From assembly GCA_023384025.1 (NCBI GenBank), contig JAHDXX010000081.1, positions 1 through 12,886 on the forward strand: a stretch of DNA of 12,886 nucleotides, in the 5' to 3' direction. How positions within the stretch are numbered: the first letter of the stretch is position 1; each line of letters begins with the position of its first letter. Made by a program: the position numbers and the translations under genes. This document shows positions 1 through 7,249 of this stretch, piece by piece. This DNA comes from Sphingomonadaceae bacterium. GTDB taxonomy: Bacteria; Pseudomonadota; Alphaproteobacteria; Sphingomonadales; Sphingomonadaceae. The notes under the pieces were generated by a model, which was not told the DNA's origin, did no database searches, and was given only the letters and a program-made list of their open reading frames with translations.

Positions 1-741
1 CAGAGCACCGCGCCACTCGCTCCACCGGCCATCACCGACCAGCCGCGCGCGATACCCCGCCTCTGCCCCGATCAGCCCGGCAAGCACTCCGCCACGCGGT
101 GCGCGGTAGTCGAAATCGATGTCGAACCGGTCGCGATCGGGTTCGGCGTCGAGGAGCAGGGCCAACCGGTCCCGCGCGCCCAGACGGCCGTTCGCCTGCA
201 CCAGCGCGCGGCCGGACCGGATGTCGACCTTACCTGAGAGGTCGCCCCGGTGAGCGCGGTCGTCGATGACCCCGCGGGCGATCGTCAGCCGGTCGATCTC
301 CAGACGGTCGATACGAATGTCGAAATCGGGCAGTATCGGCGCATCCGGATCGCCCGGCAGCAGTTCGGGCACACGCTCCAGCGTGGCATTGCGCGCCGCC
401 AGCGTGCGCACGTCCAGCCCGCGCCACAACCATGCGAGCGGGCGCCAGTCTAGCTCGGCACGGGGAATGGTCAGGAACCGGCCCTTCGGGTCGGACAGGA
501 CCACGTCATGCAAGGTCGCCTCGCCGAACACATCTCCGTCAATCCGGCCAACCTCGATCCGCAAACCCGATGCCGGTGCCGCCGCCGCGATCTGCCCGGC
601 AATGAACCGCTTTCCGACCGGGCTGTTGAGCAGCAGCAAACCGCCAACCAGCACCGCCAGCACGGCGAAGAAGGCCCGGACCAGCCAGCGGCGACGCTTC
701 GGTTCCGGACCCGGCGCGCGATCCTCGGCGTGGTCTTCCAT
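1..741 (-). CDS. tamB: TamB, translocation and assembly module inner-membrane component (N-terminal part)
   Basis: Only the first 247 codons are present; the frame is open to the window edge. The protein starts with a short charged segment ending in KRRR (residues 15-18), then one hydrophobic segment (about 19-39) and the SPVGKRFI motif (40-47), which is how TamB/AsmA-like proteins begin. It continues as repetitive beta-rich sequence with pairs such as LEIDRLTI. Known of the family: TamB is anchored in the inner membrane and spans the periplasm as a long hydrophobic groove, working with TamA in outer-membrane protein assembly and probably phospholipid transport. The ATG shares one base with the tamA stop (TGATG), so the two genes are almost certainly co-translated. 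The C-terminal DUF490/TamB domain lies outside the window. Identification rests on the N-terminus and on the tamA neighbour. Confidence 0.88.
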   Translation of the reverse strand, partial: MEDHAEDRAPGPEPKRRRWLVRAFFAVLAVLVGGLLLLNSPVGKRFIAGQIAAAAPASGLRIEVGRIDGDVFGEATLHDVVLSDPKGRFLTIPRAELDWRPLAWLWRGLDVRTLAARNATLERVPELLPGDPDAPILPDFDIRIDRLEIDRLTIARGVIDDRAHRGDLSGKVDIRSGRALVQANGRLGARDRLALLLDAEPDRDRFDIDFDYRAPRGGVLAGLIGAEAGYRARLVGDGRWSEWRGAL

Positions 742-2858
742 CAGAACGCCTGCCCCAGCGAGACATAGACCGCGAACGAACTGTCGAACTCGCCGGGGTT
801 CAGGGGCACGCCCAGATCGACCCGGATAGGCCCGAAACCGGTCTTGTAGCGAACGCCCACGCCAGCCCCGTACTTCACGAACCGGAAATCGGGGATCGTC
901 GCAATCGACACGGCCGCCGCATCGACAAACCCGACCACTTGCAGCGAATCCTCGAACCAGCCGGTATCGACCCGCGCTTCGAGCGAACCCTCCACCAGCG
1001 AACGCCCGCCGACCGGCTCGCCCAGGTCATTGAGCGGGCCGACCGCCTGGTAACCGTACCCGCGTACCGAGCTGCCACCACCGGCGTAAAGCCGCCGCGA
1101 TGGCGCAATCGAGAACAGCTCTGCCCCCTGCACTGTCGCCGCCCGCACCCGGCCTGCTAGGACAAACCGTTCGCCCGCCGGGAAATAGGCACTGCCGTCA
1201 ACCTGAGTGCGCAGGTAGAACGATTCGCTCCCCGCGCGGCGCGACACCTCGGGGGCGACGAACCCGCTCAGCCGGAATCCACGCTCCGGATCCAGCAGGG
1301 AGTCCGTCGCATCGATCGTTGCACGGCCAAAGAGCGAGCCAATGAAGAAGGTCTGCCTCGGCCGGGGAATTCCGCGCAGTATGCGGTTGCGTTCGTCCGT
1401 CGCGAGCACTTCGGCCCCCACCGCCCAGCTCAGCGGCTTCTGGAAAAGCAGGGTCGAGAGCCGCTCGTAGCTGCCGCGCAGGGCGACGGTGCGCGCATCG
1501 ACTGCGTCGCCGTCATAGGTCGAGGCATAGGCATCGACCGTCAGCACCTTGTCCCGCCCGCCGAAGTTGTTGCGCCGGAAGGTGACCCCGAGCAGCTGTT
1601 CCTGAGTCCCGGCGACGCCCCTCACGCGCAAGGCCCCTTCAGGCGGAAAGAGATTGCGGTGCTCCCAACTCGCCTCGACCCGGAATCCTTCCTCCGAACC
1701 GTACCCGATCGACCCGGCAACGGTACGCAGTCGCGCCGGTTCGACCGTTACGTCGAGCGCGACGACACCCGGCTCGCCATCCATGGGCGGCGAAACTTCG
1801 CGACGGGCGATGGTGACCGACGACACCAGCCCGGTCGCAGTGATGGCCCGGCGCAGGTCCATCTCCAGGCTGCGCTGGTACGTGTCCCCGGCGCGGAACC
1901 GGGCGATCTCGGCCAGGTGCCGACCGGACAGGAAGCGGGGCCGGTTGCTGCTGACGTCACCGAACACGTACTTGCCACCCGGCGCCACCGGCATGGTCAG
2001 ATCGCCCTCGGCCCGGTCGTGATCAATCAACAGTTCGGGATCGGCAATGGTCGCAAACGGATAGCCCGTTTCGCCGAGAGCAATGTCGAGATCGGCCCGC
2101 TCCTGCACGATCGCGTAGCTCGACAGAGGGTCGCCGCTGGCAATTCCGAAGGCTGCACGCAGGGCGTCTGCGTCCGCTGCCTGTGGCAGTGAACCAAGGT
2201 CGATCATGCCGAACCGGTATCGTGTGCCCGGCAGGATATCGAACCGCACCTGCGGCCGGTTTCTTGCCGCTGCCTGTTCGCCGCTTGCACCGATCGTGCG
2301 CACCACTTGCGCGTTGTAATAACCGAAAGCGCGGAGCAATTCGTCCAGCAGGGCCTCGTCGGCTCGGGCCCGCGCAGCAACCTGCGCGATGTTGTCTGCA
2401 CTGGAAGACAGCTCTTCGATGGTCGAAAGCTGCTGGAAGCGCGCCAGGAATTCGTCGCGAACGGGAAACTGTGCTTCGTCGTCCGGCAGGGCAATCGCGA
2501 GGGCAGGGTCGACTTGCACGACATCGGCCCTGGCAAGCACAGGCTGCTCGCTTTCCTCGACCTCGGCAAACTCGATTGAATTGTCAGGCGGCAGTTCGAC
2601 CAGTTCGGGGATTTCGAGATCGTCCGGCCAGTCGACCGCAATCTCGGCCGCCTCGTCCATCGGAGATGACGGATCGAGACCGTTCTCGTCTGGCGCTGCT
2701 TCCAATGAGGTTGCCCATCCCTCGGGATCAGCCACCGCGCTGTCAGGAATCAAGTCCTCCAGCCGCACTTCCTGCGCCGCCAGCGGTGCCGACAGGGCGC
2801 TGGCCAGCGCCAGCAGCAGTCCGCTAGTCCGCGAGGCGATATTGCTCCTGCGCGCCAT
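741..2858 (-). CDS. tamA: TamA, outer-membrane Omp85/BamA-family assembly protein
   Basis: A 705-residue protein if the ATG at 2858 is used. I chose it because it places a clean Sec signal peptide at the N-terminus (RR, then a Leu/Ala core, cleavage near residues 27-29). The frame stays open upstream to 3101, but that stretch lies inside bpt and reads as non-secretory sequence. After the signal comes a very acidic linker (about 30-136), then POTRA-like domains (about 125-345) and a beta-barrel of about 330 residues. The barrel carries the Omp85 motif GGGSSVRGYGYQ near residue 600 and ends in Phe (SLGQAF), as expected for the beta-signal recognised by the Bam complex. Known role: partner of TamB in outer-membrane biogenesis. 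The gene overlaps the bpt end by 35 bases and has no well-placed Shine-Dalgarno, so coupling to bpt translation is likely. TamA rather than BamA is supported by the adjacent tamB. Confidence 0.92.
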   Translation of the reverse strand: MARRSNIASRTSGLLLALASALSAPLAAQEVRLEDLIPDSAVADPEGWATSLEAAPDENGLDPSSPMDEAAEIAVDWPDDLEIPELVELPPDNSIEFAEVEESEQPVLARADVVQVDPALAIALPDDEAQFPVRDEFLARFQQLSTIEELSSSADNIAQVAARARADEALLDELLRAFGYYNAQVVRTIGASGEQAAARNRPQVRFDILPGTRYRFGMIDLGSLPQAADADALRAAFGIASGDPLSSYAIVQERADLDIALGETGYPFATIADPELLIDHDRAEGDLTMPVAPGGKYVFGDVSSNRPRFLSGRHLAEIARFRAGDTYQRSLEMDLRRAITATGLVSSVTIARREVSPPMDGEPGVVALDVTVEPARLRTVAGSIGYGSEEGFRVEASWEHRNLFPPEGALRVRGVAGTQEQLLGVTFRRNNFGGRDKVLTVDAYASTYDGDAVDARTVALRGSYERLSTLLFQKPLSWAVGAEVLATDERNRILRGIPRPRQTFFIGSLFGRATIDATDSLLDPERGFRLSGFVAPEVSRRAGSESFYLRTQVDGSAYFPAGERFVLAGRVRAATVQGAELFSIAPSRRLYAGGGSSVRGYGYQAVGPLNDLGEPVGGRSLVEGSLEARVDTGWFEDSLQVVGFVDAAAVSIATIPDFRFVKYGAGVGVRYKTGFGPIRVDLGVPLNPGEFDSSFAVYVSLGQAF

Positions 2859-3669
2859 CCTTGCTGCTGGCCGCCGCGCGTTCGCCGCAGCGCCCGCCAG
2901 CTGCGACGGCGCGGGCGATAAGCGCGTCCTGCTCGTGCGCAGCCAGTCGCCGCCAGCCATCCCGGCCAAGCACTTCGATGGGGCGATAGCGGACCTTATA
3001 CTGCATCCGGTCGGAGCCTTCGACCCAGTATCCGAGATAGACGAAGGGCAATCCCTGGCTTGCCGCCCGGCGCAGGTGTTCAAGGATGATGTAACTGCCA
3101 AGTCCCGTGCGCGCCTCGTGCTCCGGATCGTAGAAACTGTAGACCATCGACAGTCCGTCTGACTGCCGGTCTGTCAGGCATGCGCCAACCAGACGGCCCG
3201 GTCGCAGACTGTCCGACGGCTCCCTGTACTCGATCATAAGGCTCGAGACAGGGGTATGTTCCACCATGTCGGCAAAATCCATCTCGTCCATCGCGGTCAT
3301 GCCGCCACCGGGATGGCGCTCGCCGAGATAGCGCTGGAGCAACTCGAACTGCTCTTCGGTCGCCCACGGGCGGCATTCGGTCACAACGAGATCGGAATTG
3401 CGCCGCAGGTTGCGTGCCTGAGTACGCGACGGTTCGAACGCTTCCGCCGAAACGCGCACGGATACACAGGCCTGGCAATCGATGCAGCTGGGGCGATAGG
3501 CGACAGTCTGGCTCCGCCGGAAGCCGATCCGCCCGAGAGCTTCGTTGAGCTGCTCGGCATGCGGACCCTTGAGCTCGGTGAAGACCTTCCGCTCCGTCTT
3601 GCCCTCAAGATAGGGGCAAGGCGCCGGACTGGTCACGAAGAAACGCGGGAAACGTACCGGCGCGGTCAC
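2824..3669 (-). CDS. bpt: Aspartate/glutamate leucyltransferase (bacterial N-end rule aminoacyl-tRNA-protein transferase)
   Basis: 281 residues, normal for the family. Bpt moves Leu from Leu-tRNA onto proteins with N-terminal Asp or Glu, marking them for ClpS/ClpAP degradation in the cytoplasm. Visible signatures are CPYLEGKTERKVFTEL (18-33), the cysteine cluster SCIDCQACVSVRV (61-73), the mid-domain YSFYDPE and GLGSYIILEH segments, and LGYWVEGSDRMQYKVRYRP near residue 225. The start is a GTG at 3669, supported by AAGAGGAG at 3681-3688, 11 bases upstream. It may be annotated as arginyltransferase (Ate), but the proteobacterial short form with this cysteine pattern is the Bpt type. It is first of a bpt-tamA-tamB unit. 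The upstream gap carries an 11-bp inverted repeat that could mask the ribosome binding site. Confidence 0.93.
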   Translation of the reverse strand: MTAPVRFPRFFVTSPAPCPYLEGKTERKVFTELKGPHAEQLNEALGRIGFRRSQTVAYRPSCIDCQACVSVRVSAEAFEPSRTQARNLRRNSDLVVTECRPWATEEQFELLQRYLGERHPGGGMTAMDEMDFADMVEHTPVSSLMIEYREPSDSLRPGRLVGACLTDRQSDGLSMVYSFYDPEHEARTGLGSYIILEHLRRAASQGLPFVYLGYWVEGSDRMQYKVRYRPIEVLGRDGWRRLAAHEQDALIARAVAAGGRCGERAAASSKDGAQEQYRLAD

Positions 3670-3842
3670 GGTCGTGGCGGCTCCTCTTGCCGGAAGGGAA
3701 TCAGCGAATGGCGATACTGACGTACCTATGCCTTCACTGGCCCGCCGGTAAAAGGACTTTAACCAACCCGGACCGCAGCCGAATGGTTACTTTGCACAGT
3801 TGGGACACCCGCCCGGCAAGAGGTTAACGGCTCGCCGCGCAC
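3670..3842 (-). promoter_or_regulatory. ilvA-bpt intergenic region with 11-bp inverted repeat
   Basis: The 173 bases between the ilvA stop and the bpt start must hold the bpt promoter unless bpt is read through from ilvA. I see no clear sigma-70 boxes and no U-rich terminator behind ilvA. Two features stand out. A perfect 11-bp inverted repeat has arms at 3683-3693 and 3813-3823. There is also a GTAA-N7-TTAA sequence at 3748-3762, one base off the CtrA consensus, with further TTAACC-like half sites nearby. The regulatory role is inferred. Confidence 0.45.
3683..3823 (-). repeat. 11-bp perfect inverted repeat; downstream arm covers the bpt ribosome binding site
   Basis: CCTCTTGCCGG at 3683-3693 and CCGGCAAGAGG at 3813-3823 are exact reverse complements separated by 119 bases. 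In a bpt transcript starting upstream of 3823, or in ilvA read-through, the arms could pair and hide the AAGAGGAG Shine-Dalgarno sequence. The repeat itself is seen directly; its function is inferred. Confidence 0.6.
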
Positions 3843-5099
3843 CTAACCCAGTTCGACCGGAGACACCGAATAGCCCTTCGCCCGGAGCGATGCGACCAGT
3901 GCCTCGAGCTGTTCGGCATCGCGCGCTTCGCATTCGATGTCGGTGATCAGGCCCTTGGCCGGCAGCGTGGTAAAGATGCGCTGATGGTAGATTTCGATGA
4001 TGTTGACCTGATGCTCGTTGAATTCGCGCATCACCTTGAACAGCGCGCCGGGGCGATCCTGCAAGGTGATGCGCAAACGCGCAAGGCGACCGGACCGTGC
4101 GAGATCGCGCAGCAGCACGTTGGCAAGCAGCCGGGGGTCGATATTTCCGCCGCACAGCACCAGGCCGATCTTGCGCCCGCGGAATCGCTCGGGATGCGCC
4201 AGCACGGCAGCCAGCCCGGCTGCACCGGCACCCTCGACCACGGTCTTCTCGATCTGCAGCAGCAGCGACACCGCCTGCTCCAGCGCGCTTTCCTGAACCA
4301 GCAGGATCTCGTCGACCCGCTCCGCAATGATGCGGGCCGTGAACTCACCGGGCGCCTTCACCGCGATCCCTTCAGCCAGGGTATCGCCGCCGCAAACACA
4401 ATCCTCGCCCCGGATGCGGGCATACATCGACGGGAACAGCGCTGCCTGCACGCCGACCACGTCCATCTCCGGCCGCAGCGCGCGCGCGACAGTCGACATG
4501 CCGGAGATCAGCCCGCCACCGCCGATCGGAACGACCATGCAGTCGATGTCCGGTGCATCCTCGAGCATTTCCAGCGCCACTGTGCCCTGCCCGGCCGCCA
4601 CGTGCGGGTGATCGAACGGATGGACGAAGGTCAGGCCCAGTTCCGCCTCGAGCTTGCGGGCGTGGGCATAGGCTTCGTCGAAGGTCTCGCCTTCCAGCAC
4701 CACCTTGCCGCCGACGCTCTCGGTCTGCATGATCTTCACTGCCGGGGTCGTGCGCGGCATCACGATCGTCACCGGCACGCCAAGCCGGGTGCCGTGGTAG
4801 CTGAGGCCCTGCGCGTGGTTTCCGGCCGAGGCCGCAATCACACCGCGGGCCCGCGCGCCATCTTCCATCAACAGCAAGGCATTGAGCGCACCGCGTTCCT
4901 TGTAGGCAGCAGTGAACTGCAGGTTCTCGAACTTCAGCCAGACATCGGCGCCGGCAATCTTCGACAGGGTCTTGCTGTAGAGCGTCGGCGTGCGCACGAC
5001 AGCCTTGCCGATCCTCTCCGCCGCAGCACGCACGTCCTCCACAGAAAGAGGCAGGTCTGCGTGCGATGCGCTGGTGAGTGTTGCTTGGCTGCTGGTCAT
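3843..5099 (-). CDS. ilvA: Threonine ammonia-lyase (threonine dehydratase), single C-terminal ACT-like domain
   Basis: 418 residues. It deaminates threonine to 2-oxobutanoate with PLP, the first committed step to isoleucine, in the cytoplasm. The fold-type II PLP domain (about 18-330) shows the Schiff-base lysine K67 in AAYKERGALN, the substrate loop SAGNHAQG (91-98), the phosphate-binding GGGG loop (193-196) and VLCGGNID near 320. A C-terminal ACT-like domain runs from about 341 (RLRITLQDRPGALFKVM) to the end. E. coli biosynthetic IlvA is about 514 residues with two ACT-like domains; this is the shorter one-domain class, so the strength of isoleucine feedback cannot be told from sequence. 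The ATG at 5099 has no evident Shine-Dalgarno and abuts a potential hairpin. No ilvBCD genes are nearby. Confidence 0.94.
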   Translation of the reverse strand: MTSSQATLTSASHADLPLSVEDVRAAAERIGKAVVRTPTLYSKTLSKIAGADVWLKFENLQFTAAYKERGALNALLLMEDGARARGVIAASAGNHAQGLSYHGTRLGVPVTIVMPRTTPAVKIMQTESVGGKVVLEGETFDEAYAHARKLEAELGLTFVHPFDHPHVAAGQGTVALEMLEDAPDIDCMVVPIGGGGLISGMSTVARALRPEMDVVGVQAALFPSMYARIRGEDCVCGGDTLAEGIAVKAPGEFTARIIAERVDEILLVQESALEQAVSLLLQIEKTVVEGAGAAGLAAVLAHPERFRGRKIGLVLCGGNIDPRLLANVLLRDLARSGRLARLRITLQDRPGALFKVMREFNEHQVNIIEIYHQRIFTTLPAKGLITDIECEARDAEQLEALVASLRAKGYSVSPVELG

Positions 5100-5235
5100 G
5101 GCGGCTGCGCCGTAGGGGAAAAGCAGAAGCAGGAAAACACCCTACCGCCGCAATCGGGGCAAAGAATTGCTTTGCGACCGATTATCGGCGAAGCGGGCAG
5201 GCACAGCCATGTCCCCAGTGTTCAAGGATCGCCTG
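5100..5235. promoter_or_regulatory. Divergent promoter region of ilvA and the amidohydrolase gene
   Basis: These 136 bases must drive both genes. They contain two dyads: GCAAAG-N5-CTTTGC (5159-5175) and CCGAT-T-ATCGG (5178-5188). The latter overlaps GATAAT on the minus strand (5181-5186), a fair -10 box for ilvA, although no good -35 is found 16-18 bases upstream. A composite hairpin lies directly in front of the ilvA start: GGCGG+TAGGG at 5140-5149 can pair with CCCTA+CCGCC at 5113-5117 and 5100-5104. The boxes are candidates only. Confidence 0.4.
5224..5228 (+). promoter_or_regulatory. Ribosome binding site that decides the amidohydrolase start
   Basis: AAGGA sits 7 bases before the ATG at 5236. 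The frame is open from 5167, but only the 5236 start combines a correctly spaced Shine-Dalgarno with an N-terminal signal peptide. Confidence 0.7.
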
Positions 5236-6894
5236 ATGATTAAGCCTGCTGCCTTCGCGCTCGGCATGTTCCTGCTCGGTCAGGCAGTGCCTGCGAGCGC
5301 GGACACGCTGATCGACAATATCGAGGGCATTGCCCTTGATGAAACCGGCAAGGTCAGCCGCTTCAGCGCCTTGTGGATCGATGATGACGGCAGGGTCAAA
5401 CAGCTGGTCGAGCGGGGCGCGAAACGTCCGCAGACCGATTATTACGTCGATGGCAAAGGTGCCTACCTGATACCCGGCCTGATCGATGCCCACCTTCATG
5501 TCATGGGCATCGGGTTTGGCGCAATGACCCTCGACCTTTCCGGCACCACCTCGCTGGAACAAGCACAGGCATTGATCGCCGAATATGCTGCCGCCAACCC
5601 GGGGCGGCGGTGGATTATCGGGCGTGGGTGGAACCAGGAAAAGTGGGGTCTGGGGCGGTTTCCGACCGCTGCCGATCTCGATGCCGCAGTCGCTGACCGG
5701 CCGGTGTGGCTGGAGCGGGTGGATGGCCATGCGGGGTGGGCCAACTCCAAGGCGATCGAACTTGCCGGGGTGACCGCCGCCACCAGGGATCCGGCTGGCG
5801 GGCGGATAGAGCGCATCGCGGGCACCCAGAAACCCGCCGGCGTGTTCGTGGACGCTGCCAGCGAACTGGTCGGCAAGGTCGTGCCCGCGCCGCGTCCGGA
5901 CGACCGCGATGTCGCGCTGTCGCTGGCGCAGGACATCCTGCTGGCAAACGGCATAACGGCTGCCGCCGACATGGGCTCGACGATCGAGGACTGGCAAAGC
6001 TTCCGCCGTGCAGGTGACGCCGGCTGGCTCAAGGTCCGGATCATGGCATACGCCGCCGGACCTGACGCCATGGAGCTGATCGGCGGGCCGGGCCCGTCGG
6101 CGTGGCTCTACCAGGACAAGTTGCGCCTCAACGGGGTCAAGCTCTACCTCGATGGCGCGCTCGGATCGCGCGGGGCCTGGCTCAAGCAGCCCTATGCCGA
6201 CGATCCGCACAACCGGGGGTTGCCGCTGGTGACCCCGGCCCAGCTGCGCAACACGATGAGCCGGGCAGCGCTCGACCGGTTCCAGATTGCCGTGCATGCG
6301 ATTGGTGATGCGGCCAACGCCGAGGTCCTCGCAGCAATTGACGAGCTGGCACCGACCTACACCGGTGAACGGCGCTGGCGGATCGAACACGCACAAGTGG
6401 TGGACCCGGCCGACATCGCGGCATTCGCGCGCCATGGGGTGATCGCATCAATGCAGCCGGTTCACCAGACCTCTGACCGGACCATGGCCGAAGCACGGCT
6501 TGACCCGGCCCGGCTGGAAGGTGCCTACGCATGGCGCTCCATCGCGGAAACCGGATCGGTGCTGGCATTCGGATCGGATGCTCCGGTTGAATCGTCGGAT
6601 CCGTTTGCCGGACTTGCTGCTGCCTTTACCCGGCAAGGGCCCGATGGCCAACCGTTCGGCGGGTGGTATCCGGCGCAAAAGGTGTCGCGCGAAGCCGCCC
6701 TGTTCGCATTCACGCACGGGGCAGCTTACGCCGGCTTTGCCGAATCGCGATTCGGCCGGCTCGCCCCCGGATTGTGGGCCGATTTTGTCCTGCTTGATCG
6801 CGATCCGCTGCTCGCCACGCCGCAGGAATTGCGCTCGATTCGGGTTATCGAAACGTGGGTCGGCGGACAGCGGGCCTACGCGCGTCCGGAATAG
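5236..6894 (+). CDS. Exported YtcJ-like metal-dependent amidohydrolase (Amidohydro_3 family)
   Basis: 552 residues from the chosen ATG. A Sec signal peptide (residues 1-22, ending VPASA before D23) predicts a periplasmic or secreted enzyme. Family landmarks follow in order: metal ligands H86 and H88 in IDAHLHVMG, GRGWNQEKW (129-137), a lysine in VKLYLDGALGS (K302) fitting the YtcJ-like insertion region, HAIGDAAN (354-361), IEHAQ (384-388) and FGSDAPVES (446-454) with the catalytic Asp D448. It closes with the usual GLWADFVLLD strand near 512. Members hydrolyse amide or related C-N bonds; substrates of most are unknown and I cannot assign one here. It may be called amidohydrolase, YtcJ or AepA-like. 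It is monocistronic, divergent from ilvA, and ends in a small hairpin overlapping its stop codon. Confidence 0.85.
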   Translation: MIKPAAFALGMFLLGQAVPASADTLIDNIEGIALDETGKVSRFSALWIDDDGRVKQLVERGAKRPQTDYYVDGKGAYLIPGLIDAHLHVMGIGFGAMTLDLSGTTSLEQAQALIAEYAAANPGRRWIIGRGWNQEKWGLGRFPTAADLDAAVADRPVWLERVDGHAGWANSKAIELAGVTAATRDPAGGRIERIAGTQKPAGVFVDAASELVGKVVPAPRPDDRDVALSLAQDILLANGITAAADMGSTIEDWQSFRRAGDAGWLKVRIMAYAAGPDAMELIGGPGPSAWLYQDKLRLNGVKLYLDGALGSRGAWLKQPYADDPHNRGLPLVTPAQLRNTMSRAALDRFQIAVHAIGDAANAEVLAAIDELAPTYTGERRWRIEHAQVVDPADIAAFARHGVIASMQPVHQTSDRTMAEARLDPARLEGAYAWRSIAETGSVLAFGSDAPVESSDPFAGLAAAFTRQGPDGQPFGGWYPAQKVSREAALFAFTHGAAYAGFAESRFGRLAPGLWADFVLLDRDPLLATPQELRSIRVIETWVGGQRAYARPE

Positions 6895-6915
6895 GCAGAA
6901 AGCCATCGTTCTGCC
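6894..6915 (+). repeat. Hairpin overlapping the amidohydrolase stop codon
   Basis: GGCAGAA (6894-6900) and TTCTGCC (6909-6915) form a perfect 7-bp stem with an 8-base loop. The first G is the last base of the TAG stop. No T-run follows, so it is not a standard intrinsic terminator. A second perfect 6-bp stem, TCTCGA-CTGG-TCGAGA, follows at 6925-6940. Confidence 0.5.
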
Positions 6916-6944
6916 TCGCATAACTCTCGACTGGTCGAGAATCA

Positions 6945-6963
6945 GCGGGCCGCCCGTTGTTTT
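6945..6963 (+). terminator. Possible weak intrinsic terminator of the amidohydrolase gene
   Basis: GCGGG-CCG-CCCGT can fold as a short GC stem (one G-U pair) and is followed by TGTTTT. The stem is only 4-5 bp and the T tract is interrupted. The same bases could instead pair as CCCGTT (6953-6958) with AACGGG (6975-6980), enclosing GTTT/AAAC. Confidence 0.3.
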
Positions 6964-7145
6964 CATCAAACGGAAACGGGACTGTGCGATGGGCGTGCAA
7001 CCGGACTGGCCTTGTTAGGGCGATGTTAATATCGATTCTGCAAGGAACGGCCCGGTGCGATAAGCGTTGTGACGATATGCTGGTTAATCATTTGAAACCA
7101 GCGGGTTGCTGCACCGCACAAATTTGTTGGCTTTAATCCGTTTTG

Positions 7146-7172
7146 GTGTTACTTACGTGCAACAAGTGACAC
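7146..7172. repeat. Near-perfect dyad GTGTTACTT-N9-AAGTGACAC
   Basis: Two 9-base arms are reverse complements except for one T/G position, with a 9-base spacer. The layout suits a dimeric transcription factor operator or an RNA stem-loop upstream of the small protein gene. No known regulator consensus is recognised. Confidence 0.5.
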
Positions 7173-7249
7173 ATTTTGAGACGTTTGCGGGCTTGCAAGC
7201 TCGTCAAGAGGGGCCTAGTAGGGTCTCAAGTTTGAACTAGAAGAGCTCT

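Noticed and set aside
2859..3101. 81-codon N-terminal extension of TamA
   Set aside because: It lies within bpt and would bury the signal peptide; the ATG at 2858 gives a normal exported TamA.
5167..5235. 23-codon N-terminal extension of the amidohydrolase
   Set aside because: It would place charged residues before the signal peptide, and the 5236 start has a properly spaced AAGGA.
3984..5243. Plus-strand ORF of 419 codons opposite ilvA
   Set aside because: Antisense shadow of ilvA, with His/Gln/Arg-rich composition and no recognisable motif.
5182..6435. Minus-strand ORF of 417 codons opposite the amidohydrolase gene
   Set aside because: Antisense shadow; the plus-strand enzyme has signal peptide, ribosome binding site and family motifs.
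6500..7018. Plus-strand ORF running past the amidohydrolase stop into the gap
   Set aside because: Mostly an alternate frame of the amidohydrolase; the part beyond 6894 has no start signal or motif.
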